Below the pieces are notes generated by a model. It made no database searches, had not been told where the DNA came from, and saw only the letters and a program-made list of their open reading frames with translations. Shown here piece after piece: positions 11,638-21,831 of a stretch of DNA of 64,000 bases (the stretch's first letter is position 1; each line of letters opens with the position of its first letter). Origin of the DNA: Polytrichum commune (taxonomy: Eukaryota > Streptophyta > Polytrichopsida > Polytrichales > Polytrichaceae); the NCBI GenBank assembly GCA_950295325.1, contig OX485808.1:7566501-7630500 (forward strand), given 5' to 3'. Position numbers and translations under genes: made by a program.

Positions 11638-11645
11638 TATATAAA
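11638..11645 (+). promoter_or_regulatory. Candidate TATA box of the ParB-like gene
   Basis: TATATAAA lies 100 bp before the ATG at 11745. A short 5' UTR intron is possible between CAAG|GTACAA (11678) and TTGCAG (11739). The palindrome at 11591-11606 ends 32 bp upstream of this box. Confidence 0.5.
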
Positions 11646-13237
11646 CCCTATCTATCAACGTATGCGATAGCCTCAAGGTACAATCTCTCTCAAGCTTGCT
11701 TTATTCCACAAATACTAACCATTTCAATTTGTCTTGCAGGTGACATGGACAAGGAAGTGCTATGGACAAACCTTGTTGGGAAAATGGAAATAGGGCAGAA
11801 GGGTGTCTATTGGGAATTAAAAGACACTCACTTGAGGCACTGGTCACTTCAGGTACACAGGAGGGACAAGGAATCTCCGTTAAAACTAACCTTCGCATAC
11901 AGGATAGACAAAAATTGGATTCCAAACCCAGGAAACGCAATAACCCTGGCATCGGTCGGCGATCGCGACCAGCTTAATGTAACGGTGCTCGAAGGACTCG
12001 AAGAACGCACTTTGTTCATCGACTGCAAAAGGCATAGATTTCACCTGGAGCCATTCACCCAATCAATCGAAATGCTTCCCCCGGGGGACAAAAAAGAGAT
12101 GGAGAGAGTGATGGTCTCTGGTGTATCGAAGAAGGCAATTAACTTCCTTCTTGAAGCAATAGGTGATATCAATTCGAGAGAGGCGAACGAAAGGGAGGCT
12201 CTGAGGAAGCAAAAGAAGAAACAAGCGGAGACACTTATAAAATCTAGGACTGATGATGAGGGGAGTAAGAAGAAGAAACACAAGAAGCAGAAACCCGGCG
12301 ATCAAGATGTTGAAGGAACAAGAGAGGTGGCGAAGAAGCCCAAGAAGGCTTCTGGCGAACTCGTTCTCTTGGCGACGCCTACAAACGCGACGCCAATAGA
12401 GCCATCCCCAAGAGACATCAGGTGCAAGGAAACCTCCGGCCTCAAAGAGGACTACTGATGAGGAGCGGAAGACAAAACCCAAGAAGGCGAAGGCTGCGGA
12501 TGCATCGGAAGAAACTCCACTAGTGCTTACCGTAACAGAGAGGGGCAGAGTCATCGCGCATGGCGAGGAACCAAGTCTTGAGGAAGCTGCAGCGGACCGC
12601 AAGAAATTCGTCCAATTATTTGGACACCTATATCCTCTCGGTATCGAGAAAGTTTTCCATGTCTATATCAAAAAAATGTTGAGCGCAAAGTCGTATCAGA
12701 TTACTCGCCCATTGGATGATGCCGGAGTAGCTCTCATGAAGAACTACCTTATATAGACCCCACCAGCGTGGCCCCATCACAATCTATGTCTCATGCCGAA
12801 ACTCAATAAGGGTGAGACATGGAGAGAAGAAATGACTTGGGACGACATCAAGGACGGCAATTTTGTGATCATCAACGGTCAACACAGCGTGGCTGCATCA
12901 AGGCAGATTATAGGACACAAGGATACAGATCAATCACTGAAGGATAAATTGAAGATTTGGCCTTGTACGATTGTTTGGACCAATGATCCAAGCATGACAG
13001 TTCGTCTTTCCTATATTCTAAACAACTCTAATTCTTTCAACAAGTTCACTCCTACTTGGACAACACAGATTATATACTGTCGTAGGGTGTGGGTGAAACT
13101 AAGAAGGCCCTTAAAACAACGGATCAACGCTGTGGGGACAACTATAGACCCCAAAATGAAGGAGGCATGGAGAGTAAATTTTCATACACCCACTCCCACT
13201 CCAACTTTTATTTTCGCACTCCAACATGCAGACTCCA

Positions 13238-13475
13238 CTCTCCCATCCCTCAATCAAGGCTCAAGGGATTGGGAGATGTGAGGGAACTTCCTCTCGGCCG
13301 AGAGGAAGTTCCCTCACCTCCCTCAATCCCTTGATCCCTGATTGAGGGATGAGAGGATTGATGGAACTTCCTCTCGGCCGAGAGGAAGTTCCCTCACCTC
13401 CCTCAATCCCTTGATCCCTGATTGAGGGATGGGAGGATTGATGGAACTTCCTCTCGGCCGAGAGGAAGTTCCCTC
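13238..13475. repeat. Palindrome cluster D (3 copies) inside intron
   Basis: Cores at 13290-13305, 13370-13385 and 13450-13465, exactly 80 bp apart, all with central GC. They fill the 360-bp intron (13174-13533) of the ParB-like gene. The first copy has 20-bp perfectly paired arms (GTGAGGGAACTTCCTCTCGG, 13278-13317) and, with a few mismatches, arms of about 60 bp (13238-13356). Copies 2 and 3 share the spacer CTCAATCCCTTGATCCCTGA. Confidence 0.95.
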
Positions 13476-15860
13476 ACCTCCACCCTCCATTCAAAGTTAC
13501 TTCAACTTGTGTTCTAACACTTCTCCACTGCAGAATTTCACGACAAGCATGGAGGCTTCATTTACCGCCATTGCTAGAGGGATCACCCACAACGACCTTA
13601 ATGCCGAGCTGGCACTCATCATGGCAGATGATGAGACCTCGAGGATGTGGAAGAAGGTATTTCAAGGACACGAGAAAGGGACCCTTATTAACCCGGGCAA
13701 ACCAGGCTCCACCTATTTAGAAGAATACCTGGACGCGCAACAAAAACAACAAGCCCGCCACGAGAAGAAAAAATCGGCAACACCATTCGAGGAGAAGCCG
13801 TATGTTTGTAAGCCATTGACCAGAGAAACTTTCAGGGTGATGGCAGGTCTAACACGGCCCGACTATCTTCTGTGTGCAAGACGTATCCTCGAGGTGAGGC
13901 CTGGCGAAGAGGTTCCTAGAGTCTCTCTCCGAGCCACGAAGAACCACGATGTCACGACCTTGAAGTCGTGGTGTAATTTTAGGAAGTGGAAGAATATTCT
14001 TATGTAAGAGTTGTCAATACTCGACCCAAACGATCTTGGCATTTGGAGAAAAGACTCGGAGGACAATAAATGCCTTAATAGATCTGTTTGGGACAAATTC
14101 AAGAGGGACCATGACATCACAAAGGCCAAGTGGGTGAAGCTTTATCAGGTTGCAGGTGATGGTTGGCTGAATAAGAAGCGGTTGCCGAACTACAAAAAAC
14201 TAGACCCTACCCCGGCATGCTTGCGTTTGTTGCAAGAGTGGCTACAAACACCGGTAGAAGAGAGTCAATGACAAGTGATCACTAGGTATGTAGATTATAA
14301 TCCTCTGAAGCGGAAGTTGGTGATCCCTAATTAGGACAAGGTCGACACTGAATGGCTCTCAAAGTTCACCATTACAGGGGGCTTCATCGACTTTAGATTC
14401 ATCCCGGGGTGTGTCGATCACCCAGTTTCATCTTCGGTGGTCGAGTCCTTGGTGAAGTATGTTGCGGACCCGGTCTGGGCCCCGGGCCTCAAGAAAATCC
14501 CCGCTTGGATGATTGTGTCCGATTTGCGCAACCACCCCGCGGCTGAAGAGTTCATCTCCGCCTTGATTCGCAAGCACCCGGGGACGTTTCTGAACGTTCC
14601 GTCAGTTTATCTACCCTGTCACGCTGAGGATCAAACCTTCAACAAGGAAGTAGATTGGCTGAGGACTACCCCTCTTTTTTATGTGGACTTCCTCACTTGC
14701 CGAAGTATCCTCCCGCCCACAAGCAGTTTCGATATCCCATGATAGCGCCTGTAACTCGGCGTTACAATGTGAACCCGAAGGAGTGGTCGGAACTTTCATA
14801 CGAAGCGAACAGAGGCGAGTTGCGAATGGAGGTTTACAACTCGTTTCTCAGCAACCTTGGAAGCTCGGGAGGAGTTGTGATAAATCTATTCGGCGGGTTG
14901 AAGCCTATTGCTGCCGCATTGGTAAGTCCCTACAACATCCGCAACCTTGCTTTTATTTGCAGGCTTGTTTATCTATTCTGATATTGTTCATGTATGCAGA
15001 TGAACGAACAGCATGTGTTCTCGTGCATGGACTCTAGCTTCATGCACACGCTTCCTGAGAAGATAGATCACGTTCGGCGACTTCGGGCTGTGGACTTTCA
15101 AGATGACCAAGAAGACCATGAAGTTGCAGGTGATAGAGATGACCACCCTCAACCTCAGCAAGAAGCACCCCCTGCACTGTTGCTGGAGGATGTCTCGCGA
15201 GATCCGTCACCCGGTTTGGACATCGACGCCATGGACGTTGATAGAGACGAATCCGAGGGCGAGTATGAGGAGTCCGAATATGACGACGACAACAAAGAGG
15301 CGCCTAGTGAACAGGATACAGAGGAGGCCTCCAGTAGAGGGGAAAACGCCCATATGGATACGCAATCGGATGAATGCGATTCCATTCACACACAATCGCC
15401 ACAACCACAGTCTGCTGCTTCACCTATGCGCGGCAGGGTCCTGGAATTTGAAGAGGACGAGCATGTCACCTCTCTAGCGGAAGGTGACCCGGCCGAAGAC
15501 CAATATCGCGACGAGGATCACGAGGGAGATGCCAATGAAGAGCAAGATGCCAAGGACTCGGACCATGAGGAGGAGTTTGAAGGAACGCTCGAGGGGGAGC
15601 TCAAGGGGGAGCTCGAGGGGGGGCTTGACGACGCACAAGGGGCTTGCGAGGGAGCACAAGAAGAACGAGAGGTGGCTCAAGGAGAAGATGAGCAGGCTCG
15701 TGTTGAAGAGGAGGCCGAAGGTGATGCGGCTGAGCTCACACCCGAAGTGGCAACCACCTCCCGGCCTTCCACGGCGTCACTTGTATCTGAGAACGAACAA
15801 GAACTGCCACCGCCCAGTGCCCCAAAATCCAAGGCCTCCAAGCGAGGCAAGCACAAGGAC

Positions 15861-16379
15861 CACGGGTAGATCACTTAGTGCATTTTAAAAACGACTTGCG
15901 GCATAATATAGAGAGGATTAAAATCATTTGAAATAAAAATTATAAAAGAATTCCAAATAATGAAGGGGCCATTAAATGTAGACAATCCCATTATAAGTAA
16001 GTTAGATGGACATAAAATGTGGGCCATTATTTTTTTGTAAAATTAATATAGGGGTTGAAGATATGGATCCTAGAAGGTATGTTTAGTATGGTATGTAAAT
16101 GGATTTAGGACTCATGGGGATGGATGATAATTGGGATTTCCGTCTATCCAAAAATGGATGAAAAGAGAACGCGCCGTCGTTAAAAGGAATATAGAGTACA
16201 AAATATTACAGTGACTTGGACAATATAAGTAATGGAAGGGTGAAAATAAATTGGCCATTTTTGAAATTTAAGTAATTATAGGGAGGCTTTAATTCAACCC
16301 TTGAAGGTAAATAGCCCCAAAACAAAAAACCCCCAGCCGCACGTGGTGCACAAAAATACCTTAGAGTGATCTACCCGTG
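15861..16379 (+). mobile_element. hAT-type MITE 1, inserted in an exon
   Basis: A 519-bp element with 15-bp perfect terminal inverted repeats, CACGGGTAGATCACT, and an exact 8-bp target duplication ACAAGGAC at 15853-15860 and 16380-16387. The 8-bp duplication and a CA...TG end fit the hAT superfamily. The interior is AT-rich with no coding capacity. Subterminal sequence matches the elements at 31596 and 55196. It lies inside a coding exon and introduces a stop two codons in. Without the element and one duplication copy, codon GAC (15858-15860) is followed in frame by CGG (16388). Confidence 0.93.
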
Positions 16380-18201
16380 ACAAGGACCGGCATACGAAAA
16401 GAGATATTTCTCGGGTTCCAGAGCCTGTGATAGCGGAGTCTGTATTGGAAGACAAGATTGTGGGGATCTTGAGAAGCACACTGCCCAACATGCTGTCGGG
16501 ATTGCTCCAAGAAGCGTTGGGCCTAGCAAAAAATACCCCCCCTCAGCAAGTGCCGACACCAACACCCACAGTGGATGTTGCAGTCGGTGCAGCCGAGCCC
16601 GAAAGGGTGAACGATCAGGTGGGCGCATCGCTCCCAGTTGGCGTGCAAGCAGTGGATGCCTCCTGCGTGGATGCAGCACTGACAACCATGGATACCTCCG
16701 ACAAGGCCGAGGTCAATGTAAGTATTCGATCCCCGTGAACATTTCAGTATGCAAGTTTTTCTGTTCAAGTGAGTGAATCTCCACCTGGATGTTTGATCCA
16801 GGTCAGTGATGGCACGACATCTTGAAGCTAAAAGTGGACTAGGACGAGTAGAATAAATAGAGTTAGGGGTGTTGATTACCCAGAATTCCTCCCTTGCGGA
16901 GAGGAGATGCAATATGTTTGACCATTTATTATAAATAAAGTGGATTCCTTTGTCTAGCACATGTACTTTCTAGTTTGCATTCAATTGTCCTTAATGATGT
17001 CTTGCAATTCACAGGCTTGCCTGCACAACCCAGAACGAGTGGATGCATCACACACTGCAATTTTGTCTATTCAAACGTCACTTACCCCAATCGACGACGA
17101 GCACATCAACCCCTTGCCTATTGTGGTTCCCATACACACTTCGGATGCAGCGGTGGTCATCCGCGCTCCACCCACGGCCCCGTCACCGCCAGAACATCTG
17201 CAAGCTCACGTTCCATCGCCGCGTATGGCACTCTCGCCGACTGGCATCAAACAAGTGGCAAATTCTACAATTAGTGACATCATTCAAGAAGTTATCCAAG
17301 TGCCACATTCTGCGCAGCCTCCACTTGAGCCCTCACCTTTGGAGGTTGTCCAGCTATCGCCGCAAGGTGTGGATGATGATGTTGCCAACAAAGAGGCTTC
17401 AACTCCACCCGTGGAGTGCCCTCAAACAAAGCCACAGTCGCATGCGACGGCATCGACGAGTGCTGTCAATGTTATCCCATTGGACTCGTCGAATCCAGAA
17501 GCCACCATAAATGCTTCACAAGCAGTTAGGAGGTATTTGACACGTTGGCCACAAGGCGAGAAGGATCCCCATCCAGTATTCAACAACGTTGGTTGCCAAG
17601 ATTTCCGGACGACGCACAACAACCAAGACGATCAGAGACGGCGTGCCAAGCTTCTAAAAGTGGTGCCTTCACATGTCAAAGTAAGTTTATTCCATCCAAT
17701 GCATTCGTTAAAAGGCACGTTAGTTTCGATTGACATATGTCTATTTTGACCTTTTCACCTCCCCATTTATTTAAAATCGCGTAGTTTTGGGTTCAGGCTC
17801 CACAACATTCGATAGCGCCTTTGGATGCACCTTTACCAAAAGACGTCGTCTATGATAAACTATTTGTTTACGATGACACATACCTAAAGATCAATAGACC
17901 TTGCCAAGTTTTCACAAGGGAGATGGGAATCGCGTGTACTAAAAGACTAATGTCTAAGTATCCCGAAGATCCTTCCCTAGGGTACTCTGAGCGATGGGAA
18001 TTCAATCCAATACAGTACGAGGTATTGATCGTGGCCCATTTCTCCCTGTCGTTCGAGTTCGCCCATACCACACGTGGTTTGGAGGACTACACAATGAACT
18101 ACTTAATGGTCTAGTCCATCATGCCTAGGTTTGCGAGGTCATTCTATATTTAATTTATATGTAGCACATGTCAGAAGCTCACAGTGGGTTCATGTCGGTA
18201 G

Positions 18202-20073
18202 GCGCCTGCTGCTACACCCAGTCGAAGGTTCATTGTGGTGTTCGATTTAAACGGCATATTTTGCCACTGTTCCCGACGTAACCCGGGTATGGTGACTGTG
18301 CCCACTTGGATAACTTACGATAAAGCACCAGACAAACCTCCGGCCTTGGTAGGGCCCAAGGTTGTCCTACCTAGACTGGGATACAAGGTGTTTTGGTTGC
18401 GGATGTCCTCCATGTTCCATGTTTGCATATGGTCATCCATGAAAAAATCCACCGTAGACCTTGTGGTGGAGTATCTATTTGCCAGGGGCCCAAAACCCGC
18501 ATTAGTACTTGGCCAAGAGGATTGCACCTTGTTCAAGGACATGTGGAACAATGTCGTCATGAACCCTTTGAAGCCAGAAGCTCCTTTGTTTTTGAAAAGT
18601 TTACTCAACAAGTTTTGGTGGCCGCCTATATCCTTCGATTCTGGAAGGATCACAGCTGCACCCTCCAACACCATTCTAGTAGACGATTGCCCTTACAAAT
18701 CTGTTTGCAATCCGGACGAGTGTGGTATCTTTCCCAACCCATTCACATCCAATCGGGTGGAAGACGCAGACATGACAAAGGTCCTCCTTCCTTACTTTCA
18801 ATGATTGTTCTACTCACCAGTGTCTGACGCACACGACTTTGTGGTCAGCCGTAGATTTGGGCAACAACCTGTACGGCATAACGATGCAGTCAAGGTGGCA
18901 GTTTTGAAATCCAACGGGCTCGAAGAAACCGACTCGGAAATTGTAGAAAAGTTGCAAATCGATCGAATAGAAGTAGCAAAGAAATAAGTAGGATTGTATG
19001 TCTAGTAACATTGTATTTTATGGTATCTTCAGCTTCCTCCTGCTGGGTACACACCATCCAGTTCCACGCCATCAGCTTTTGCGTGCCCCACTTCGGGGCT
19101 CTCACGCGGTCCAATAGAGGCGAAACAAGTTTTAGAGTCGCGGAACCCAATGGAGGTTTCCCCAGTGAAGAACAACTTGCACCATGTGCAATGGACTGAT
19201 GGATCAACTCTGGTAATTTATTATTGTGTCATTTATTATTATTGTGTCAATTATTGTTTCGACAACGTTATTGTGTAAAGGTTATTGTAATATCAAACAC
19301 ACATTTCATTACCAATTCAGGGTCATTAGCATAAGTATACTTGAATCTGTATAAATCCAGACTCGCTTGAACGTGCATGTGTACGCAATTTTGGTTCAGT
19401 TGCTACCGCATATGCGAGTTATGAAATCATGATAAGTTGCAAACATATATATGTATGGGTGTATATGTGTATGGGTGTATATGTGTGTATGAGTGTATAT
19501 GTGTGTATGAGTGTATATGTGTGCACGAGTGTATATGTGTGCACGAGTGTATGTAAATTAGTAAGCCAAATAAATGCGTGTCACTTTGTCACCGTGCAGG
19601 GTGTTGATCTCAATATGGAACCCGCAGTGGAAGATTGTGCATCCCCTTGTGAAACATTGCCCGTCCTGCGCTCTATCTCTACACGCGACCACCAAATCTC
19701 CCTCATTGAATCAAGAGGCCCTAACTCAAGGGGTGTTCACATGTTACGTGCGGGATTGGCGAGCATTGGCAAAACTTATGACCCACAACCTATCACGACC
19801 AATGTGCCAACGAATCTTTTGAACGCGCAAGGTGCTGACTTCAATATGAAACCATTGGGACCGCCTTCCACCCGCGAGCATCAAATAGAGCTTATTGAGT
19901 CAAGAGGCCCTAATTCAAGAGGCGTCAATCTATTGCATGCGGGGTTGGCTGACCTCGCGACACACACAGAGCACGGTCCGCAAACGGTTAGCCTCCCCTT
20001 GGAAGGCCCAAAACACCACAATCAATGTGATGGACAGATGATTTGTCTGTACCCTAAATATGCTAGAAGTTAA
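18202..20073 (+). pseudogene. FCP1/NIF-type HAD phosphatase-like gene with in-frame stop
   Basis: Proposed exons 18202-18972, 19033-19212 and 19600-20073. The first carries the FCP1-homology fold: RRFIVVFDLNGIF (motif I), HVCIWSSM (motif II) and NTILVDDCPYKS (acidic motif). Motif I is DLNG where active FCP1/SCP phosphatases have DxDxT, so the second aspartate is missing and the protein is probably inactive or altered in activity. A TGA at 18802-18804 interrupts LLPYFQ-stop-LFYSPV, most simply a Trp codon turned to stop. The splice at 18972 (GAA|GTAGCA) is weak; otherwise translation ends at 18987. The last exon has two copies of a roughly 50-residue motif containing LIESRGPNSRGV. It begins 88 bp after the preceding gene on the same strand and could be part of it if a poor donor at 18109 is used. 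Confidence 0.6.
19440..19557. repeat. TGTATG-type simple repeat in intron
   Basis: An irregular GTGTATATGTGTGTATGA repeat within the 387-bp intron 19213-19599 of the FCP1-like gene. An ORF that starts here is extended artificially by the repeat; the real exon begins at 19600. Confidence 0.85.
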
Positions 20074-20916
20074 ACAATCCCGTGACCAATTGTGCGGGCA
20101 TTCATATGTGTACACAAAATTTAGTGCAACACTCAATATATAAAAGTGGCCAGACACTCCCAATACCCAACGCATTGTCTTATATCAAGTCGGTTCACAT
20201 GTCAACCATGCTCTCATTTTGCTTACCATGTCCACTTGCTTGTTTGCACCCAATGTATGATTCTTGCTTGTCCTTCATAAATCCATCATTGAGCACTCCC
20301 CTATGTATGGGTGGAACATGTAGTGCATAAACGATACGGCGGAAGCTCCATGTGAATGTTTTCGTTCTGTCTTGCATAACTGCTTCATGGGAAGCTGCCC
20401 CTTCATGTAACCTATTTGTCCTGCCCAAACTCTTCTGTGACTAGACACAACGCGTAGGGTGCATTTGTCTTGCATGCACACTCCCACAGGAACAACCCAT
20501 GTGTGCACCATGTAAATCCGCCCTTAAGTTAAAGACACCCTATAACCGATAACGATCCCATCACCGACAAGTAGAGTAGCTCATAAACGCGCATGGCTTT
20601 ACTAGAAGTCGTTATGAATATATATAAAACGCGAGGACAATATGACTGTGGAGGGGAAGTTGTTTCCCATAGATATTGTCGGTCATGTGTGAAGCTATGT
20701 GTTGGTTATGGGCTCTGACCGACTTTCGCACAAAGAAATTTTACACAATCAATTTTGAAAAAAGGGTCATTATTCATGAACCTTATTTTCCTACACACAA
20801 AAAATAACTCCTCCTTGATATTCCAAGATATGCTATGCTGAAATGCTTAAGTTTTCGGTTATAGGTATTTGTACCTTACATGTTGAAGCATTATTCACAC
20901 TTGTTCGTACTATTCA
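20074..20916. other. Intergenic stretch, nothing recognised
   Basis: No gene, repeat or clear promoter motif recognised. It presumably holds the 3' flank of the FCP1-like gene and the 5' flank of the next ORF. Confidence 0.35.
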
Positions 20917-21831
20917 ATGCCGTGTCTGGATGCCCCTCCCAACCCAGCCAGTTCCCCCCCAGCTCCCCAGCCAACTGGGTTCGGGGAGGTGATTGCGAGA
21001 ATGCAAACAGCTGAACTGGAACGCCCGTTAGGCCTCCCAATGGAAAGGAGGAGTATGGACAATGAGTTTAACAACTTAGCTTCAGATATTGATGTGTGCA
21101 TGGAACGGTTCATGCAACTACAATCATTTATGACCACTGCTTTACATAGATATAAAGGATGCCGCTTGGTTGGAATGGATGCACACATGCTTGGGAGATT
21201 GGTGGTATACAGTGCCGATATAGGGCTCACCATCCCACAAGTGGAGGCACTCCAACAACGTCTCCCAGAGTTGCACTTAATAGAGAACGATATGTGGGAA
21301 GCTATGCAAGCAATCGAGCCCCATTTAGATGACTTACTCCGCCGTGATTCAGAAGACATGTTGAACCATGTCTATGACATCACGGATGAGAACCTCCCAA
21401 TCACACCATTGTTGGAAGTTTGTCATATTGCCGATCCACAGAATGATGAAGGAGACCTAGTGGAACCCACAATGGGGGAGCGTACCATTGATTACGAGTT
21501 TTACTACTTAGCATCGCAGATCCATGACGTAACGCGCGAGTTTATGGGACTACAGAGGACCATGACAACTGCTCTACAGAGATATACGGGCACTCTTTTG
21601 CTCGGCGATCGCATACACCGCCTTTGTATGTTGGTGTTAGCGGCAGAACACATTGGCTTTGACTCCCAGCAAAAAGCCTATCTTGGGAGCAAAATACCGG
21701 ACTTGGCTTACATGGAGAAAGTTACATGGGAGCAATCTCGGGAAATCAAACCTCACTTGCCAAACATCTTTGAGTCCATGGCCAAACAGGACTCCACATT
21801 TTGCGAAAGCGAAGGCACAAATGTAGAGTAA
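20917..21831 (+). CDS. Intact single-exon protein of two repeated helical domains
   Basis: A complete 304-residue ORF from ATG to TAA. Residues about 43-150 and 185-292 are clearly related: each begins M-x-x-R-x-(M/I)-D-x-E-F, continues LAS-(D/Q)-I and a (F/M)MTTAL-(H/Q)-RY motif, and ends with EIKPHL- or AIEPHLDDL-like sequence. The pattern suggests a tandem duplication of a roughly 108-residue, mostly alpha-helical domain. No family is recognised, and there is no signal peptide or membrane segment. The N-terminal 20 residues are proline-rich. It follows the decayed block on the same strand but carries no lesion, so it may be a live gene or a final exon of a longer one. Confidence 0.65.
   Translation: MPCLDAPPNPASSPPAPQPTGFGEVIARMQTAELERPLGLPMERRSMDNEFNNLASDIDVCMERFMQLQSFMTTALHRYKGCRLVGMDAHMLGRLVVYSADIGLTIPQVEALQQRLPELHLIENDMWEAMQAIEPHLDDLLRRDSEDMLNHVYDITDENLPITPLLEVCHIADPQNDEGDLVEPTMGERTIDYEFYYLASQIHDVTREFMGLQRTMTTALQRYTGTLLLGDRIHRLCMLVLAAEHIGFDSQQKAYLGSKIPDLAYMEKVTWEQSREIKPHLPNIFESMAKQDSTFCESEGTNVE

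Larger units (their letters stand above)
11745..18114 (+). pseudogene. Multi-exon gene with ParB-like domain, decayed and hAT-interrupted
   Basis: Proposed exons are 11745-13173, 13534-14921, 15000-15860 continued at 16388-16717 across an inserted element, 17015-17680 and 17797-18114; every junction has GT-AG ends and is in phase 0. Exon 1 encodes an unrecognised N-terminal domain, a lysine-rich stretch, then RPLDDAGVALMKNYL and GNFVIINGQHSVAASRQI, the pattern of a ParB/Srx-like domain (the GxHR-type motif reads GQHS). Exon 2 ends GGVVINLFGGLKPIAAAL, reminiscent of the glycine-rich motif of DNA methyltransferases, but no convincing DPPY motif is seen. Exon 3 is very acidic (Glu/Asp), exon 4 proline-rich. 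In-frame stops lie at 12754 (TAG), 14005 (TAA), 14269 (TGA) and 14332 (TAG), and frameshifts near 12415 and 14680. No function can be assigned; the ParB call is moderate and the methyltransferase call weak. Confidence 0.6.

Noticed and set aside
3552-13465. Palindrome clusters as a CRISPR array
   Set aside because: Regular spacing recalls CRISPR, but the spacers within a cluster are repeats of each other, the repeat is a perfect dyad, and the host is a eukaryote.
12754-14334. Stop codon reassignment to explain in-frame stops
   Set aside because: All three stop codons occur in frame, two frameshifts are also present, and neighbouring intact genes use normal stops.
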